64,000 nt of DNA from contig JAGYKS010000031.1 of assembly GCA_018401565.1 (NCBI GenBank), forward strand, positions 248,001 to 312,000. Direction: 5' to 3'. Source of the DNA: Acidimicrobiales bacterium. GTDB taxonomy: Bacteria > Actinomycetota > Acidimicrobiia > Acidimicrobiales > Acidimicrobilacustridaceae. The translations under genes and the position numbers were made by a program. The notes beneath the pieces are model-generated. The model did not search any database, was not told the origin of the DNA, and was given only the letters and a program-made list of their open reading frames with translations. This document shows, one piece after another, positions 1-9,024 of this stretch (the first letter of the stretch is position 1; each line of letters begins with the position of its first letter).

Positions 1-162
1 GGCCTTGGTCCCGGCCTTGGTTCCGGCTGCGGCCCTGGATGTGGATCCCTTGCGCGCCGATGACGATGTCGACCGCCCCATTTTGGATGATCCCTTGGCT
101 GAGCCCCTCGAACGTGGGGACCTGGTGGTTTGCGATCGCTGGGTAATGGCCACGTGGTTCAT
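1..162 (-). CDS. Probable FtsK/SpoIIIE N-terminus (partial)
   Basis: A reading frame opens at ATG 162 (an in-frame GTG at 153 is an alternative) and runs off the window edge. The visible 54 residues are hydrophilic and basic, rich in Ser, Arg, Lys, Gly and Ala, and end in GTKAGTKA-type low complexity; no membrane segment is reached. In many actinobacteria the gene after dapA-rnj encodes the DNA translocase FtsK/SpoIIIE, whose N-terminus is often a poorly conserved basic tail. The identification rests on this gene order, not on a recognised domain. There is no clear Shine-Dalgarno sequence. Confidence 0.35.
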   Translation of the reverse strand, partial: MNHVAITQRSQTTRSPRSRGSAKGSSKMGRSTSSSARKGSTSRAAAGTKAGTKA

Positions 163-175
163 CCGGGTGTGGGAT

Positions 176-191
176 CCCGGCCGAGGCCGGG
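176..191. other. Perfect 7-bp inverted repeat upstream of the partial gene
   Basis: CCCGGCC and GGCCGGG are separated by GA. The repeat lies 14 bases upstream of the partial gene and about 150 bases past the rnj stop. It could form a hairpin between the two genes, but no T-tract follows, so a terminator role is unproven. Confidence 0.3.
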
Positions 192-339
192 GAATGCGAA
201 TAGGGCTAGACAACCTCCGGAGCGCGTAAAACACGCTTCCTGGTCACTCATCGGCCCTACACCATGCCCACGCCCGGGTGACCGCTGCTCACACAGCAAC
301 CTGATGGTACCGGGTCAGTCACCCAAGGGTGCGGACCTG

Positions 340-2361
340 TCAGGCCTCCATCACCACCGGCACGATCATGGGCTTGCGCCGGGTCTTGGCGCTCACGTAC
401 TGCCCGGCGGCCTTGCGCACCACCCGTTGCAGGTTTTCGATGTCGATGGCACCGGCTGCGGCGTGCAGGGCGGTGTCGGCAATGGCGTCGGCCACCGCCT
501 GGCGGCACCCTTCGATCACGTCGTCGGCCTCGGCGGCATGCACCCATCCGCGGGTGATCACCTGCGGACCGGTGATGACGGCACCGGTGGCAACGTTCAC
601 GCCAACGAACACCACCACCACGCCCTCTTCGGCCAGCACCTGACGGTCGCGCAGCACTCCGGTGGACACGTCGCCCACGATGCCGTCGACGTACAGGTAC
701 CCCGCCGGGATGGCCTTGGTCTCAAGCCCCAGGCCCTGATCGGCCAGCACCACGCGGTCGCCGTCCTCACACACCATCACCTTGTCGTCGGCCACGCCCA
801 TGCGACGGGCCAGACGAGCGTGTGCGGCCAGATGGCGGTACTCGCCGTGCACCGGCACGAACCACTCCGGCCCGGCGATGGACAACAGCGTCTTGAGCTC
901 CTCGGCTTTGGCATGGCCACTGGCGTGCACGTCGCTGATGCCCGAGTGCACCACCTCGGCACCCATGCGCACCAGGCCGTTGATGACACGCGACACGTTG
1001 GACTCGTTGCCGGGGATGGGATGGCTGCTCATGATCACCACGTCGTCGGGCTGGATCTTGAGGAAGCGATGCTCGCCGGCGGCCATGAGCGACAACGCCG
1101 ACAGCGGCTCGCCCTGCGACCCCGTGGAGATCACGCACACCTTGCCGGGGTCGAGGTCGCCGACCTCGGAGATGTCACGCAGCGAGTTGTCGGGGATGTT
1201 CAGCAATCCCATCTCACGGGCCAGGCGCACGTTGCGCTGCATGGAGCGACCCATGGTGGCCACGGTCCGGTCAAAGGCGATGGCGGCATCGGCGATCTGC
1301 TGCACCCGGTGGATGTGGCTGGCAAAGCAGGTGGTGATGACCCGCTTGCCCTCGTGGGCGTGGAACAGGTCGTACAGCACCTGGCCCACCGACGACTCCG
1401 AACGCGAGTGCCCGGGCTCATCGGCGTTGGTGGAGTCGCTCAAAAGCAACCGGATGCCCTCGTCTTTGGAGATGGCACCCACCAGGGCAAGGTCGGTGAG
1501 ACGGCCGTCAACGGGGGTGAGGTCCAGCTTGAAGTCGCCGGAATGCATGATCACACCCTGGGAAGTGTGGAACACCGTGGCAAAGGCGTGGGGCACCGAG
1601 TGGGTGACGGGGATGAACTCCACGTCGAACGGACCGATGCGCCGACGCTCGCCGTCGACCACGGCGATGAACTCGGTGCGGTCGGCCAGGCCAGCTTCCT
1701 CGATGCGGCCACGGGCCAACTCCAGGGTGAGCGCCGACCCGTACAACGGGAACGACAGGTCACGCAGCAGGTACGACAGACCACCAACGTGATCCTCGTG
1801 GCCGTGGGTGACGATGCAACCGACCACCCGGTCGGCGTTCTGGCGCAGCCAGGTGAAGTCGGGCAGGACGAGGTCCACGCCCAGCATGTCCTGGTCGGGG
1901 AAACATCAGCCCGCAGTCCAGCAGCACGATCTGCCCGTCCTGCTCGATGGCGGCACAGTTTCTGCCGATCTCTCCCAGGCCGCCCAGGAAGGTGACCGTC
2001 ACCTTGTTGCCGGTCAGGTCCGCCAGTGGCATTCCCACCGGCTTGGCCCGGTTCGACGCCGACGATCCAACCTTGGATCCCATCGATCGTGAACTGCCGC
2101 GCGAGCCACCGCGCCCCGAACCGCCCCCGCCCGACGATGACTTCTTGGGCGATGCACCCTTGGGCGATGCCGCCTTGGCAGCAGCGCCCTTGGACGATGC
2201 GCCTTTGGGTGATGCGCCCTTGACGATGCGCTTTTGGGCGATGCGCCTTTGGACGATGAGCCCTTGGCAGCATCCCCCTTGGGAGATGCGCCCCGGTTTG
2301 TGCCGGTGGTGCCTGACTTCGCGCCACCCCTGCGTGAGGAGGTGGGCTTGGGGTTGTTCAT
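340..2361 (-). CDS. rnj: Ribonuclease J (reading frame broken twice)
   Basis: Metallo-beta-lactamase/beta-CASP ribonuclease that processes and degrades RNA in the cytoplasm. The core starts with VTVTFLGGLGEIGRN and carries the zinc motif HGHEDHVGG and the beta-CASP region. Restored length is 673 residues; about 110 of these form a basic N-terminal tail of repeated K-G-A-S/P units absent from the catalytic core. Two single-base breaks are visible: an extra G in the run at 1897-1900, within the LMFP-DQDMLG segment, and a missing G near 2222 in the repeat tail. ATG 2361 is preceded by AGGATC and overlaps the dapA stop by 4 bases (ATGA), suggesting translational coupling. This is the usual dapA-rnj order of actinobacteria. 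The breaks are more likely sequence errors than decay. Confidence 0.9.
2141..2290 (-). repeat. Coding 15-bp tandem repeat in the rnj N-terminal tail
   Basis: About ten degenerate copies of a 15-bp unit (read on plus as ccttgggcgatgcgc with variants) encode Lys-Gly-Ala-Ser/Pro-type pentapeptides in the RNase J tail. One copy lacks a G near 2222 compared with its neighbours, and this causes a frameshift. Confidence 0.85.
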
Positions 2362-3258
2362 GAAGATCCTTTTGGGGTTCGACCCAGATCGGCGAGCACA
2401 TCGTGAGCCCGCTGGTCGAGGCCCGCTGGTGGTGGGCCCAGAGGCAGACGGCACTGGCCGACCGGCCGTCCCATCACCTCGAGCATCACCTTGGTGGGCA
2501 TGGGGTTGGGAGCGTCGTCGCTGGATTCGAAGGCATACGACGACAGCAGACGCTGGTTGGCAAGGCGGGCGCCATGGGTGTCGCCTGAGGTGAAGGCATC
2601 GATCATGGCGCCCATCTCCACGCCGGCCCAATGGCTGCACACCGACACCACACCAAGCGCGCCCACCGCCAGCAACGGCAGGGTGAGGGCGTCGTCGCCG
2701 CTGTAGAGCTCGAAGTCGTCACCCACCTCCGCCATCACCCGGGCGGTTTCCAGCCGGGTCGCCAGCGGCATCTTTGAGGGCCACAACGTTGGGCACCTCG
2801 GTGGCCAGACGCACCAGCAGCCCAGTGGAGATCTTGCGGCCGGTGCGCGCCGGGATGTCGTACAGCATCACCGGCAAGTCGGTGGCAGCGGCCACGGTGC
2901 GAAAGTGGATGTCGAGGCCTGACTGGGGTGGCCGGTTGTAATACGGGGTCACCAGCAACACGCCGTCGAGCCCGATGCCGCCAGCTGCCGCGGTGAGATC
3001 CACGGCATGCGCGGTGTCGTTGGATCCGCTGCCTCCAATGAGGGGAACGTCCACCGCCGAACGAACCACCCGCCACAGTTCGAGATGGTCGGCATCAGAC
3101 AGCACCGACACCTCACCGGTGGTGCCAGTCAGCACCAGGGCATCACTGCCGTTGTCCACCAGCCACGCAGCCAAAGCGGCGGCGGCGTCGAAGTCGACAC
3201 CGCCATCACTGTCAAACGGCGTCACCATGGCGGTGACAACCCGGCCGAATCGACCCAT
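2358..3258 (-). CDS. dapA: 4-hydroxy-tetrahydrodipicolinate synthase
   Basis: Class I aldolase that condenses pyruvate with aspartate semialdehyde, the first committed step of lysine/diaminopimelate synthesis. The product shows VVTAMVTPF at the N-terminus, the substrate motif LTGTTGEVSVLS, the catalytic tyrosine region VTPYYNRPPQ with YDIPARTG, and the Schiff-base lysine in VVALKDAAGD. Restored length is 299 residues, normal for DapA. An extra base in the GGG run at 2756-2758 splits the frame just after the lysine. ATG 3258 was chosen because AGAGGAG lies 5 bases upstream; GTG 3264 is also in frame. The stop overlaps the rnj start. Confidence 0.92.
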
Positions 3259-3260
3259 GT

Positions 3261-3941
3261 TCACTCCTCTGTGTGCGATGTGGAACTGGCGTCGGCCACA
3301 ACTGCCCCGCCGGCAGCATCCCGGGCACCCTCAGCAGGTGCTTGCTGGCCCCGCTCAATGCCCAGGGTGGCCAGCAGATGTTCGTGGAGCTCGAACCACA
3401 CCGTGTGGAACGAGTCAATGAGCGGACGGTCGATCCACTGGGTATCCCCCAACTCTACGCGCTGACGGGCTTCCCCCAATCGATGGCGGTAGTTGCTGAA
3501 CCTCGACAGCAGCGCAGCCAGATCGTCACACATCGGTCCGGCCCGCTCGTCGAGGTCCACCAGACGGGTGATCACAGCGGAGTCGTAAGCGCCATCGTCG
3601 TGGTCGTTGACCATCAGGGTGCCGTCGGCGGTCATCCGGACCTGCCAGTCGGTGCACACCGCCAGCACCTCACCGTTCATGTCGCCAAACCGCTGGTACG
3701 CCGCCTCCATGGGGGCACGCAACCCAGCGGCGTTGAGCTCGGTGGCCAGACGGGCCAGTAGCTCCCGGTGACCGTCGGGGGTGAGCGTCCAGCCCGAGGG
3801 TGCGGGGGCGTGGAACACCGCCCAGTGTCTGGCCACCAACTCGTCGAGGCGTTCGGCAACCTCGGCCTCGGGCAGGCCCACCACCTCGGCCAGACGTTGT
3901 CGGGGAACCAGCGGCGCCAGCCGCACCCCCAGATGCACCAT
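3261..3941 (-). CDS. Winged-helix/MarR-like regulator domain, in frame with SURF1
   Basis: About 225 residues follow the last SURF1 membrane helix without an intervening stop. A DNA-binding-like N-terminal part (RLAEVVGLPEAEVAERLDEL, then WTLTPDGH as in MarR wings) precedes an alpha-helical region with CTDWQVR, NDHDDGAYD and ELHEHLL. Similar helix-turn-helix plus CTDWQxR proteins occur as stand-alone regulators of unknown role in actinobacteria. A separate start could be ATG 3941, but its ribosome-binding site is weak. It may therefore be a genuine C-terminal extension of SURF1, or a separate gene whose upstream stop was hidden by an indel. The stop abuts the dapA start region. Confidence 0.6.
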   Translation of the reverse strand: MVHLGVRLAPLVPRQRLAEVVGLPEAEVAERLDELVARHWAVFHAPAPSGWTLTPDGHRELLARLATELNAAGLRAPMEAAYQRFGDMNGEVLAVCTDWQVRMTADGTLMVNDHDDGAYDSAVITRLVDLDERAGPMCDDLAALLSRFSNYRHRLGEARQRVELGDTQWIDRPLIDSFHTVWFELHEHLLATLGIERGQQAPAEGARDAAGGAVVADASSTSHTEE

Positions 3942-4744
3942 CAGCCCCAGGTCGGTGGACCGTGCCTCGCCAGCTCGCCGTGCCGACCCAGCCCCATCGC
4001 CGCCGCGCTGGGCGGTGCGCACCACCAGCACCAAAAACACGATGGCGGTGAGGCTGGCGAAGATGGCCCACTGGCCGGTGTAGTTGAGGTGCGGGCCGTC
4101 ATCGAGGGGCGGCAGCACGAGGGCAATGGGTTCGGTCCCCGGTTGCGGGGCTGCTGGTCTTCGAGTTGCAGCCAGTAGCGGGCCACGTCGCTCGAACCCT
4201 GCCCGGCCAACCGGTCAGCCAGCAGGTCCACGTCGAGGCGCGGCAACGCCCGGGCGTCGTCGGCCAGGCCCACCACCCGGGTCTGGCCCGACTGCACCAG
4301 ACCGGACACCGACACCTCGTCGGCCGGCGGGGCGAACGCCTCAAACGACCCGTCGGGCGTGACGGTGGAAAACGGCACCCACCCCCGATTCACCAGCACC
4401 ACGGTGCCCGACGTGGTGCGCAACGGGGTCACCACCCACCAGCCTGGTGCCCCACCCAGCGTCTGGTTGGCCACGAGAACTTCGCCATCGGGGAGGTAGG
4501 TGCCGGTGGCAGTCAGCCTCCGGTAGCGCAAGTCGTCGATGTCCAGACCTTGCAACGAGGGGTCGTCCACCCCTACCACCGGTTCGGTTGCCCGCTGCTC
4601 GATGGCGGCGTTGGTGGCCCGACGGTCACTGAGCCTGCCCAACTGCCACATCGACAGGTAGGCCATGACCACAACCGCCACCACGACCACCACGGTCCAC
4701 GCAATCCACTTTGGGGTCAGCAGGAACCGAAACGACACGCCCAC
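3942..4744 (-). CDS. SURF1-family cytochrome oxidase assembly protein (two frame breaks)
   Basis: SURF1/Shy1 proteins are membrane factors that help assemble haem-copper oxidase. The N-terminal helix (WTVVVVVAVVVMAYLSMWQLGRL) is followed by the family motifs YRRLTATGTY, NRGWVPF and the second membrane helix after HLNYTGQWAIF. Two extra bases, in the CCCC run at 4137-4140 and the GGGG run at 4147-4150, shift the frame twice; removing both restores QQPATGTEPIALVLPPLDD. After the second helix the frame continues into a regulator-like region instead of ending. The restored continuous product would be 493 residues against about 240-280 for a normal SURF1. Confidence 0.82.
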
Positions 4745-4825
4745 CAGCGTACGACCGTCAGCGACCCCCTGGCGCAGCCGGAGTGCCGGGACCCCAGTTG
4801 GAGCAAACGACGGGGTCCGCGGTTG

Positions 4826-5908
4826 TCACACCCAGGGTTCGAGAAGGACGTGTTCGAACCCGAAGCCCGGGCCCATGGCGGTGAGCAGCGCCCGACCAGT
4901 GGGCGGGCCAGCCGCCATGTGCCGCTGCAACACCATGAGCACCGTCACCCCCGACAGGTTGCCCACGTCACGCAGCACCCCCAGCGAGGTCGCCATGTGT
5001 TCGAGGTCCACCCCCAGAGCGGTGGCACACGCCGCCACCACCTTCACTCCTCCGGGATGCAGCAACAGATGATCCACGTCAGCCCGGGTCCAGCCGGCCA
5101 CAGCAAGTGCAGCGTCCACGCTGCGGGCGGTGTTGGCCAGGGCCACGTCGGGCACGTTGGCGGCCAGACGCCAATGCAGACCGTCGTCATCCACGTCGAA
5201 ACCCATCACCCCAAGTGATTCGGGAACCAGGTCGGCCATCGACCCCACCACCCGCAACGATCCCGGGCTGGATCCGCCATCGGCCGGTGACGCACCCAGC
5301 ACCACCGCCGCCGCCCCGTCGGAAAACAGCGCCATGGTGACCAGTGCTTCGGGCGAGTCGTCGCCGGGGGTGAACATCAGCGAGTTCACTTCCACCGCCA
5401 CCACCAGCACCGTCTGGTACCCCGCTGCAACCAGATCGGCGCCCAGCGCCAGCCCGGCAGCTCCGCCCAGTGACGCCATGCCGGCCACCGGAATGCGCCG
5501 CACATCGCTGCGCAACCCCAGCGACGCAACCAGTGCGGCATCGAGCGCCGGTGAACGCACCACGGTGGTGGACACCACGACCAGGGCGTCCACATCGCTG
5601 GGATCCACGCCGGCCATGGCCAGAGCCTCGGTTGACGCCGTGGTGGCCAGTGCGCCGCCCACTTCCACGGCCAACGCAAACCGCTCGGTCTGCGAATGGC
5701 GCTGGCGATACCAGTCCACGGGCTGGGCCAGCGACCGGTGGTCGATGCCGGCGTTGTCGAACACCTTGAGGTAACGACTGTCGGCCAGTGACCGATGGAG
5801 CTGCACGGCCAGGTCACGCACGGCGTGTTGGGGCACTGACGGGCACAGAGCTGTTGCCACCGACCGCACCGCAGCGGTGCCGGACTGCTGGTTGGGACTG
5901 GTTGCCAC
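4826..5908 (-). CDS. Type III polyketide synthase-like protein, active-site Cys replaced by Ser
   Basis: The product has the chalcone/stilbene synthase (thiolase) fold. Visible are the N-terminal ATALCPSVPQHAV segment, the nucleophile-elbow region PVAGMASLGGAAGL, the catalytic-His motif LLHPGGVKVV (His 284 from the chosen start) and GNLSGVTVL with the catalytic Asn (317). In bacterial homologues the elbow reads G-L-G-C-A-G-G; here the Cys position is Ser (146, codon TCA). That should abolish or strongly change condensing activity. Start GTG 5908 was chosen because GGGGAG lies 9 bases upstream; a longer TTG start at 5935 has no such site. The gene has no partner enzymes nearby and lies divergent to the DedA-like gene. 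A 3-oxoacyl-ACP synthase III paralogue is the main alternative. Confidence 0.75.
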   Translation of the reverse strand: MATSPNQQSGTAAVRSVATALCPSVPQHAVRDLAVQLHRSLADSRYLKVFDNAGIDHRSLAQPVDWYRQRHSQTERFALAVEVGGALATTASTEALAMAGVDPSDVDALVVVSTTVVRSPALDAALVASLGLRSDVRRIPVAGMASLGGAAGLALGADLVAAGYQTVLVVAVEVNSLMFTPGDDSPEALVTMALFSDGAAAVVLGASPADGGSSPGSLRVVGSMADLVPESLGVMGFDVDDDGLHWRLAANVPDVALANTARSVDAALAVAGWTRADVDHLLLHPGGVKVVAACATALGVDLEHMATSLGVLRDVGNLSGVTVLMVLQRHMAAGPPTGRALLTAMGPGFGFEHVLLEPWV

Positions 5909-5955
5909 GTGGTGGTACTCCCCGCTCTGGCCCAAGGCCCATCACTGTAGGGGCC

Positions 5956-6843
5956 ATGGGCACAATGGCATCCACGCCGGGCTGTCATGCCACAATCAAG
6001 GTTGTGAACGACGGGCCCGACAGCATCGCCGGTGCCACGGTGCCCGAACCGGCCCGCCCGGCTCTGGGTGCACCCAGTCGAAAAGCCCTGGCCATGGTGG
6101 TGATCCCCATCATCGCCCTGGTGGTGGCCAACAACCTCGGCAATGCCTTCGCCCCCGCCATGCTGCCGGTGCCTGGCGACCCCACCCGGCCATCCAACCC
6201 GCTGCTGCTCATCGCCCTCAGTCCGGCCATCCGCAACCAGATTGCGGTGGTGAACTACGTCAACCCGTGGCTGTTCCTCGGTATCGCCGGCCTCCGGCTT
6301 TTGGTGGCCGACCCACTGTTTTTCCTGCTGGGGCGTTGGTATGGCGACGCCGGCATCGCCTGGATGGAAAAGCGGTCGTCCATGGCCGGCGAGATGCTGC
6401 GCCAGGTGGAGCAGTGGTTCGCCAAGGCCTCGGTGGTACTGGTGTTCATCGCCGCCAACAACATCGTGTGTGTGCTGGCCGGCGCCTCGGGAATGCGCAG
6501 GCTGTGGTTCTGGGTGGCCAACGTGGCCGGAACCCTCACCCGCCTGCTGCTCATCATGTTGTTTGCCGACTTGCTCAGCTCGCAGATCGACACGGTGCTG
6601 GACTGGGTGGGCGACTACCGACCGTGGCTGCTGGCGGTGTCCATCGCAGCGGTGGCCGTGGTGGGTGTTCGCCAGCTACGAAGCAGCAGCGGCGAGATCG
6701 AGCAACTGCGCCAGCTCAGCGACGACCTGGCCGACGCACATGAGCCCGACGAGCAGGCCGACACGGCTGGGTCCGACGAGCGGGCCGACACGGCTGGGCC
6801 CGGCGAGCGGGCCGAGACACCCGGGCCCGACGAGCGGGCCTAG
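5956..6843 (+). CDS. DedA-family membrane protein
   Basis: Inner-membrane protein of about 295 residues with four to six hydrophobic stretches (VVIPIIALVVANN, NPWLFLGIAGLRLLVA, SVVLVFIAANNIVCVLAG, LLLIMLFADLL and WLLAVSIAAVAVVG). The segment FFLLGRWYGDAGIAWMEKR resembles the DedA/SNARE-associated motif. DedA proteins act in membrane homeostasis and undecaprenyl-phosphate or lipid translocation; the substrate cannot be read here. The C-terminus is a hydrophilic tail of repeated DERADTAGP-like units, encoded by about 30-bp direct repeats that run to the stop. ATG 5956 has AGGGG just upstream, and ATG 5965 or GTG 6004 are alternatives. The TAG stop shares a palindromic CTAG with the dapB stop on the other strand. 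Confidence 0.7.
   Translation: MGTMASTPGCHATIKVVNDGPDSIAGATVPEPARPALGAPSRKALAMVVIPIIALVVANNLGNAFAPAMLPVPGDPTRPSNPLLLIALSPAIRNQIAVVNYVNPWLFLGIAGLRLLVADPLFFLLGRWYGDAGIAWMEKRSSMAGEMLRQVEQWFAKASVVLVFIAANNIVCVLAGASGMRRLWFWVANVAGTLTRLLLIMLFADLLSSQIDTVLDWVGDYRPWLLAVSIAAVAVVGVRQLRSSSGEIEQLRQLSDDLADAHEPDEQADTAGSDERADTAGPGERAETPGPDERA
6745..6840 (+). repeat. Tandem repeat in the 3' end of the DedA-like gene
   Basis: Three to four imperfect copies of a roughly 30-bp unit (cccgacgagcgggccgacac and following bases) encode the acidic C-terminal tail and end directly at the TAG stop. Confidence 0.8.
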
Positions 6844-7628
6844 AGGTCGAGCAGGGAGTCCAGCCCGATGGTGACTCCCGGCAGGCCAGGCACCTCACGC
6901 ACTGCCAGCAACACCCCGGGCATGAACGACGAGCGGTCGTAGGAGTCGTGCCGGATGGTGAGCCCCTGACCGGTGGCTCCCAGCACAACCTCCTGATGGG
7001 CGACTGCTCCGCGCATGCGCACCGAATGCATCCGGATCCCACCGGGTCCGTCACCACCGCGGGCACCGGGCACCACCTCGGTGGTGGTGGGATCGCCCAA
7101 CCATTCCCCCGAGGCGTCGGCCATGCGGCGGGCGGTCAGCATGGCGGTGCCCGACGGAGCGTCGGTCTTGAGTTCGTGATGCATCTCGATGATCTCGGCG
7201 GTGTCGAACCACGGTGCCGCCATCTCGGCGAACCGCATCATCAGCACCGCCCCGATGGCGAAGTTGGGTGCGATCAGACAGTTGCTGGTGGTGAAGGCGG
7301 CAGCGAACCGGTCCAGGTCGGCGTCGGTGAAGCCGGTGGTTCCCACCACAGCGTGGATGCCGTTGTCGGCCAGCCACACCAGGTTGTCCCGTGATGCCTC
7401 AACGTGGGTGAAGTCCACCACCACATCCACACCGGCGTGGGTGAAGGCCTCAGGCGAGGCCGCAATCTCGATGTTCTCGTCACATCCGGTGACCTGACGA
7501 AGATCCAGACCGTGATGCTGGGGGTCCACCGCCGCCACCAGCGTCAGGTCGTCAGCTTCGGCAACCGCACGGCACACCGTGGTGCCCATGCGACCGCCCG
7601 CTCCAAATACGCCAACGTTCAATGCCAT
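6840..7628 (-). CDS. dapB: 4-hydroxy-tetrahydrodipicolinate reductase
   Basis: NAD(P)H-dependent reductase, the step after DapA in lysine/diaminopimelate synthesis. The product has the nucleotide-binding motif VGVFGAGGRMG at the N-terminus, VDFTH, VGTTGF, APNFAIG and the substrate-binding core EMHHELKTDAPSGTA containing the catalytic His and Lys. Length 262 matches the family and no break is seen. It lies downstream of the M16 peptidase as in streptomycetes and other actinobacteria, and its stop codon overlaps that of the convergent DedA-like gene. Confidence 0.96.
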   Translation of the reverse strand: MALNVGVFGAGGRMGTTVCRAVAEADDLTLVAAVDPQHHGLDLRQVTGCDENIEIAASPEAFTHAGVDVVVDFTHVEASRDNLVWLADNGIHAVVGTTGFTDADLDRFAAAFTTSNCLIAPNFAIGAVLMMRFAEMAAPWFDTAEIIEMHHELKTDAPSGTAMLTARRMADASGEWLGDPTTTEVVPGARGGDGPGGIRMHSVRMRGAVAHQEVVLGATGQGLTIRHDSYDRSSFMPGVLLAVREVPGLPGVTIGLDSLLDL

Positions 7629-7669
7629 GACCCAATCCTACCGGCCGCCATGTCAAGTGGCCGCCGAGC

Positions 7670-7722
7670 GGGCAGCACGCTGGCTCGGCCGGGCAGCACG
7701 CTGGCTCGCCGGGCAGCACGCC
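7670..7722 (-). repeat. 3'-end tandem repeat after the M16 peptidase
   Basis: Two and a half copies of a 20-21-bp unit (gggcagcacgctggctcgcc on plus) begin right at the TAA stop of the peptidase gene and fill most of the 94-bp gap to dapB. They are not similar in sequence to the other repeat loci of the window. Confidence 0.85.
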
Positions 7723-9015
7723 TTAGGCAGAAACTGTGCGGCGCCAGCCAGCCAGTGACACCAGCGCATCATCACGATCATCCACAGGCCCGACGGCCAC
7801 CACCGACCGCGGGGCGTCGAGCACCCGGCGGAGCACCCGGTTCACGTCGTCCACGGTCACCGCCCGCAGATTGGCCAGATGTTCGTCGATGCCCACCACC
7901 TGCCGACGCAGCATTTCGTCACCGGCCAGACGCACCATGCGACTGCCGCTGTCTTCGAGACCCAGCCGGGTGGCACCCACCACGTACCCCAGGGCGCTGG
8001 CGTGCTCGTCGTCGGTGATTCCGTCGGCCAGCACGCCCTCCACCTCGGCGTCGAGCACCTCAGCGAGTTCGGCCAGGCGGGACGGCGCCGTACCGGCCGA
8101 GATCACCAGGGCACCGGAGTCGGTGTAGCGAGCGGTGCTGGACCCCACGGCATAGGCCAGTCCGCGCTCTTCACGCACGGCCTGAAACAGCCGGCTGGCC
8201 ATGCCGCCACCCAGAATGTGGTTGGCCACCACCATGGCGTGGCGGTCGGGGTCGTAGGCATCGGGAGCCGACCACCCAATGGCCAGATGCACCTGCTCGG
8301 TGGGACGACGCCGCACGGTGAGTGCCACCGGGTCCACGGCGGGAGCGGTGCGCCCGACCCCGGTCGACGCCCCGATGGCCGGGACATCAATGGCCGCAGC
8401 CACCTGAGTCACGACCTGGTCGTGGTCCACCACGCCGGCCACGGCCACCACCAGCACTGCGGTTCCGTAGTGGGCGGCGTGAAAACCGGCGATCTGGTCG
8501 CGGGTGATGGCGGTGATGGTCTCGGCTGAACCGAGCGTTTCGCGGCCAAGCGGGTGGTCGCCGTACAGCGCCTCCCACAGCAGCCGGTACACGACGTCGT
8601 CGGGGTCGTCGTCGGACATGAGGATCTCGTCGAGGATCACCTCACGTTCGGCGTCCACCTCGGCGGGGCGGAACGACGGATGACTCACCACGTCACACAG
8701 CAGGTCGAGGCCGGCGGTGGCGGCATCGGGTGGCAGACGGGTGTAATACGCCGTGGACTCGCGCGACGTGTAGGCGTTCATCTCGCCGCCAACGGCGTCC
8801 ACCTCGATGGCGATCTGGCGGGCGCTGCGGGTGGGTGTGCCCTTGAACAACAGGTGTTCGAGGAAATGCGATGAGCCGGCCAGTGCGGCCGGCTCATCAC
8901 GCGATCCAACCTGGGCGTACACACCCATGCACACCGACTGGGCGTGGGGCATGCGGTCAGTAACGACCCGCAAACCTGACGACAGTTCGGTGCGGCGGAC
9001 CTCCTCAGTGGTCAA
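7723..9015 (-). CDS. M16-family zinc metallopeptidase
   Basis: Processing-peptidase-like zinc protease of 430 residues. The inverted zinc motif HFLEH (His 50, Glu 53, His 54) is followed about 75 residues later by the third ligand region EREVILDEIL. The second, non-catalytic M16 half contains the glycine-rich segment NHILGGGMASRLFQAVREERGLAY typical of bacterial members. It is cytoplasmic, as no signal peptide is seen. It follows pnp by 9 bases, as in other actinobacterial rpsO-pnp-pepR-dapB operons, so it is probably co-transcribed. The start is TTG at 9015; the ribosome-binding site is weak. Confidence 0.9.
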   Translation of the reverse strand: MTTEEVRRTELSSGLRVVTDRMPHAQSVCMGVYAQVGSRDEPAALAGSSHFLEHLLFKGTPTRSARQIAIEVDAVGGEMNAYTSRESTAYYTRLPPDAATAGLDLLCDVVSHPSFRPAEVDAEREVILDEILMSDDDPDDVVYRLLWEALYGDHPLGRETLGSAETITAITRDQIAGFHAAHYGTAVLVVAVAGVVDHDQVVTQVAAAIDVPAIGASTGVGRTAPAVDPVALTVRRRPTEQVHLAIGWSAPDAYDPDRHAMVVANHILGGGMASRLFQAVREERGLAYAVGSSTARYTDSGALVISAGTAPSRLAELAEVLDAEVEGVLADGITDDEHASALGYVVGATRLGLEDSGSRMVRLAGDEMLRRQVVGIDEHLANLRAVTVDDVNRVLRRVLDAPRSVVAVGPVDDRDDALVSLAGWRRTVSA

Positions 9016-9024
9016 CGGCAGTGC

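Noticed and set aside
130-1995. 621-codon plus-strand frame opposite rnj
   Set aside because: His/Gly/Val-rich product with no motif; it mirrors the conserved RNase J coding strand, a common artefact of GC-rich codon use.
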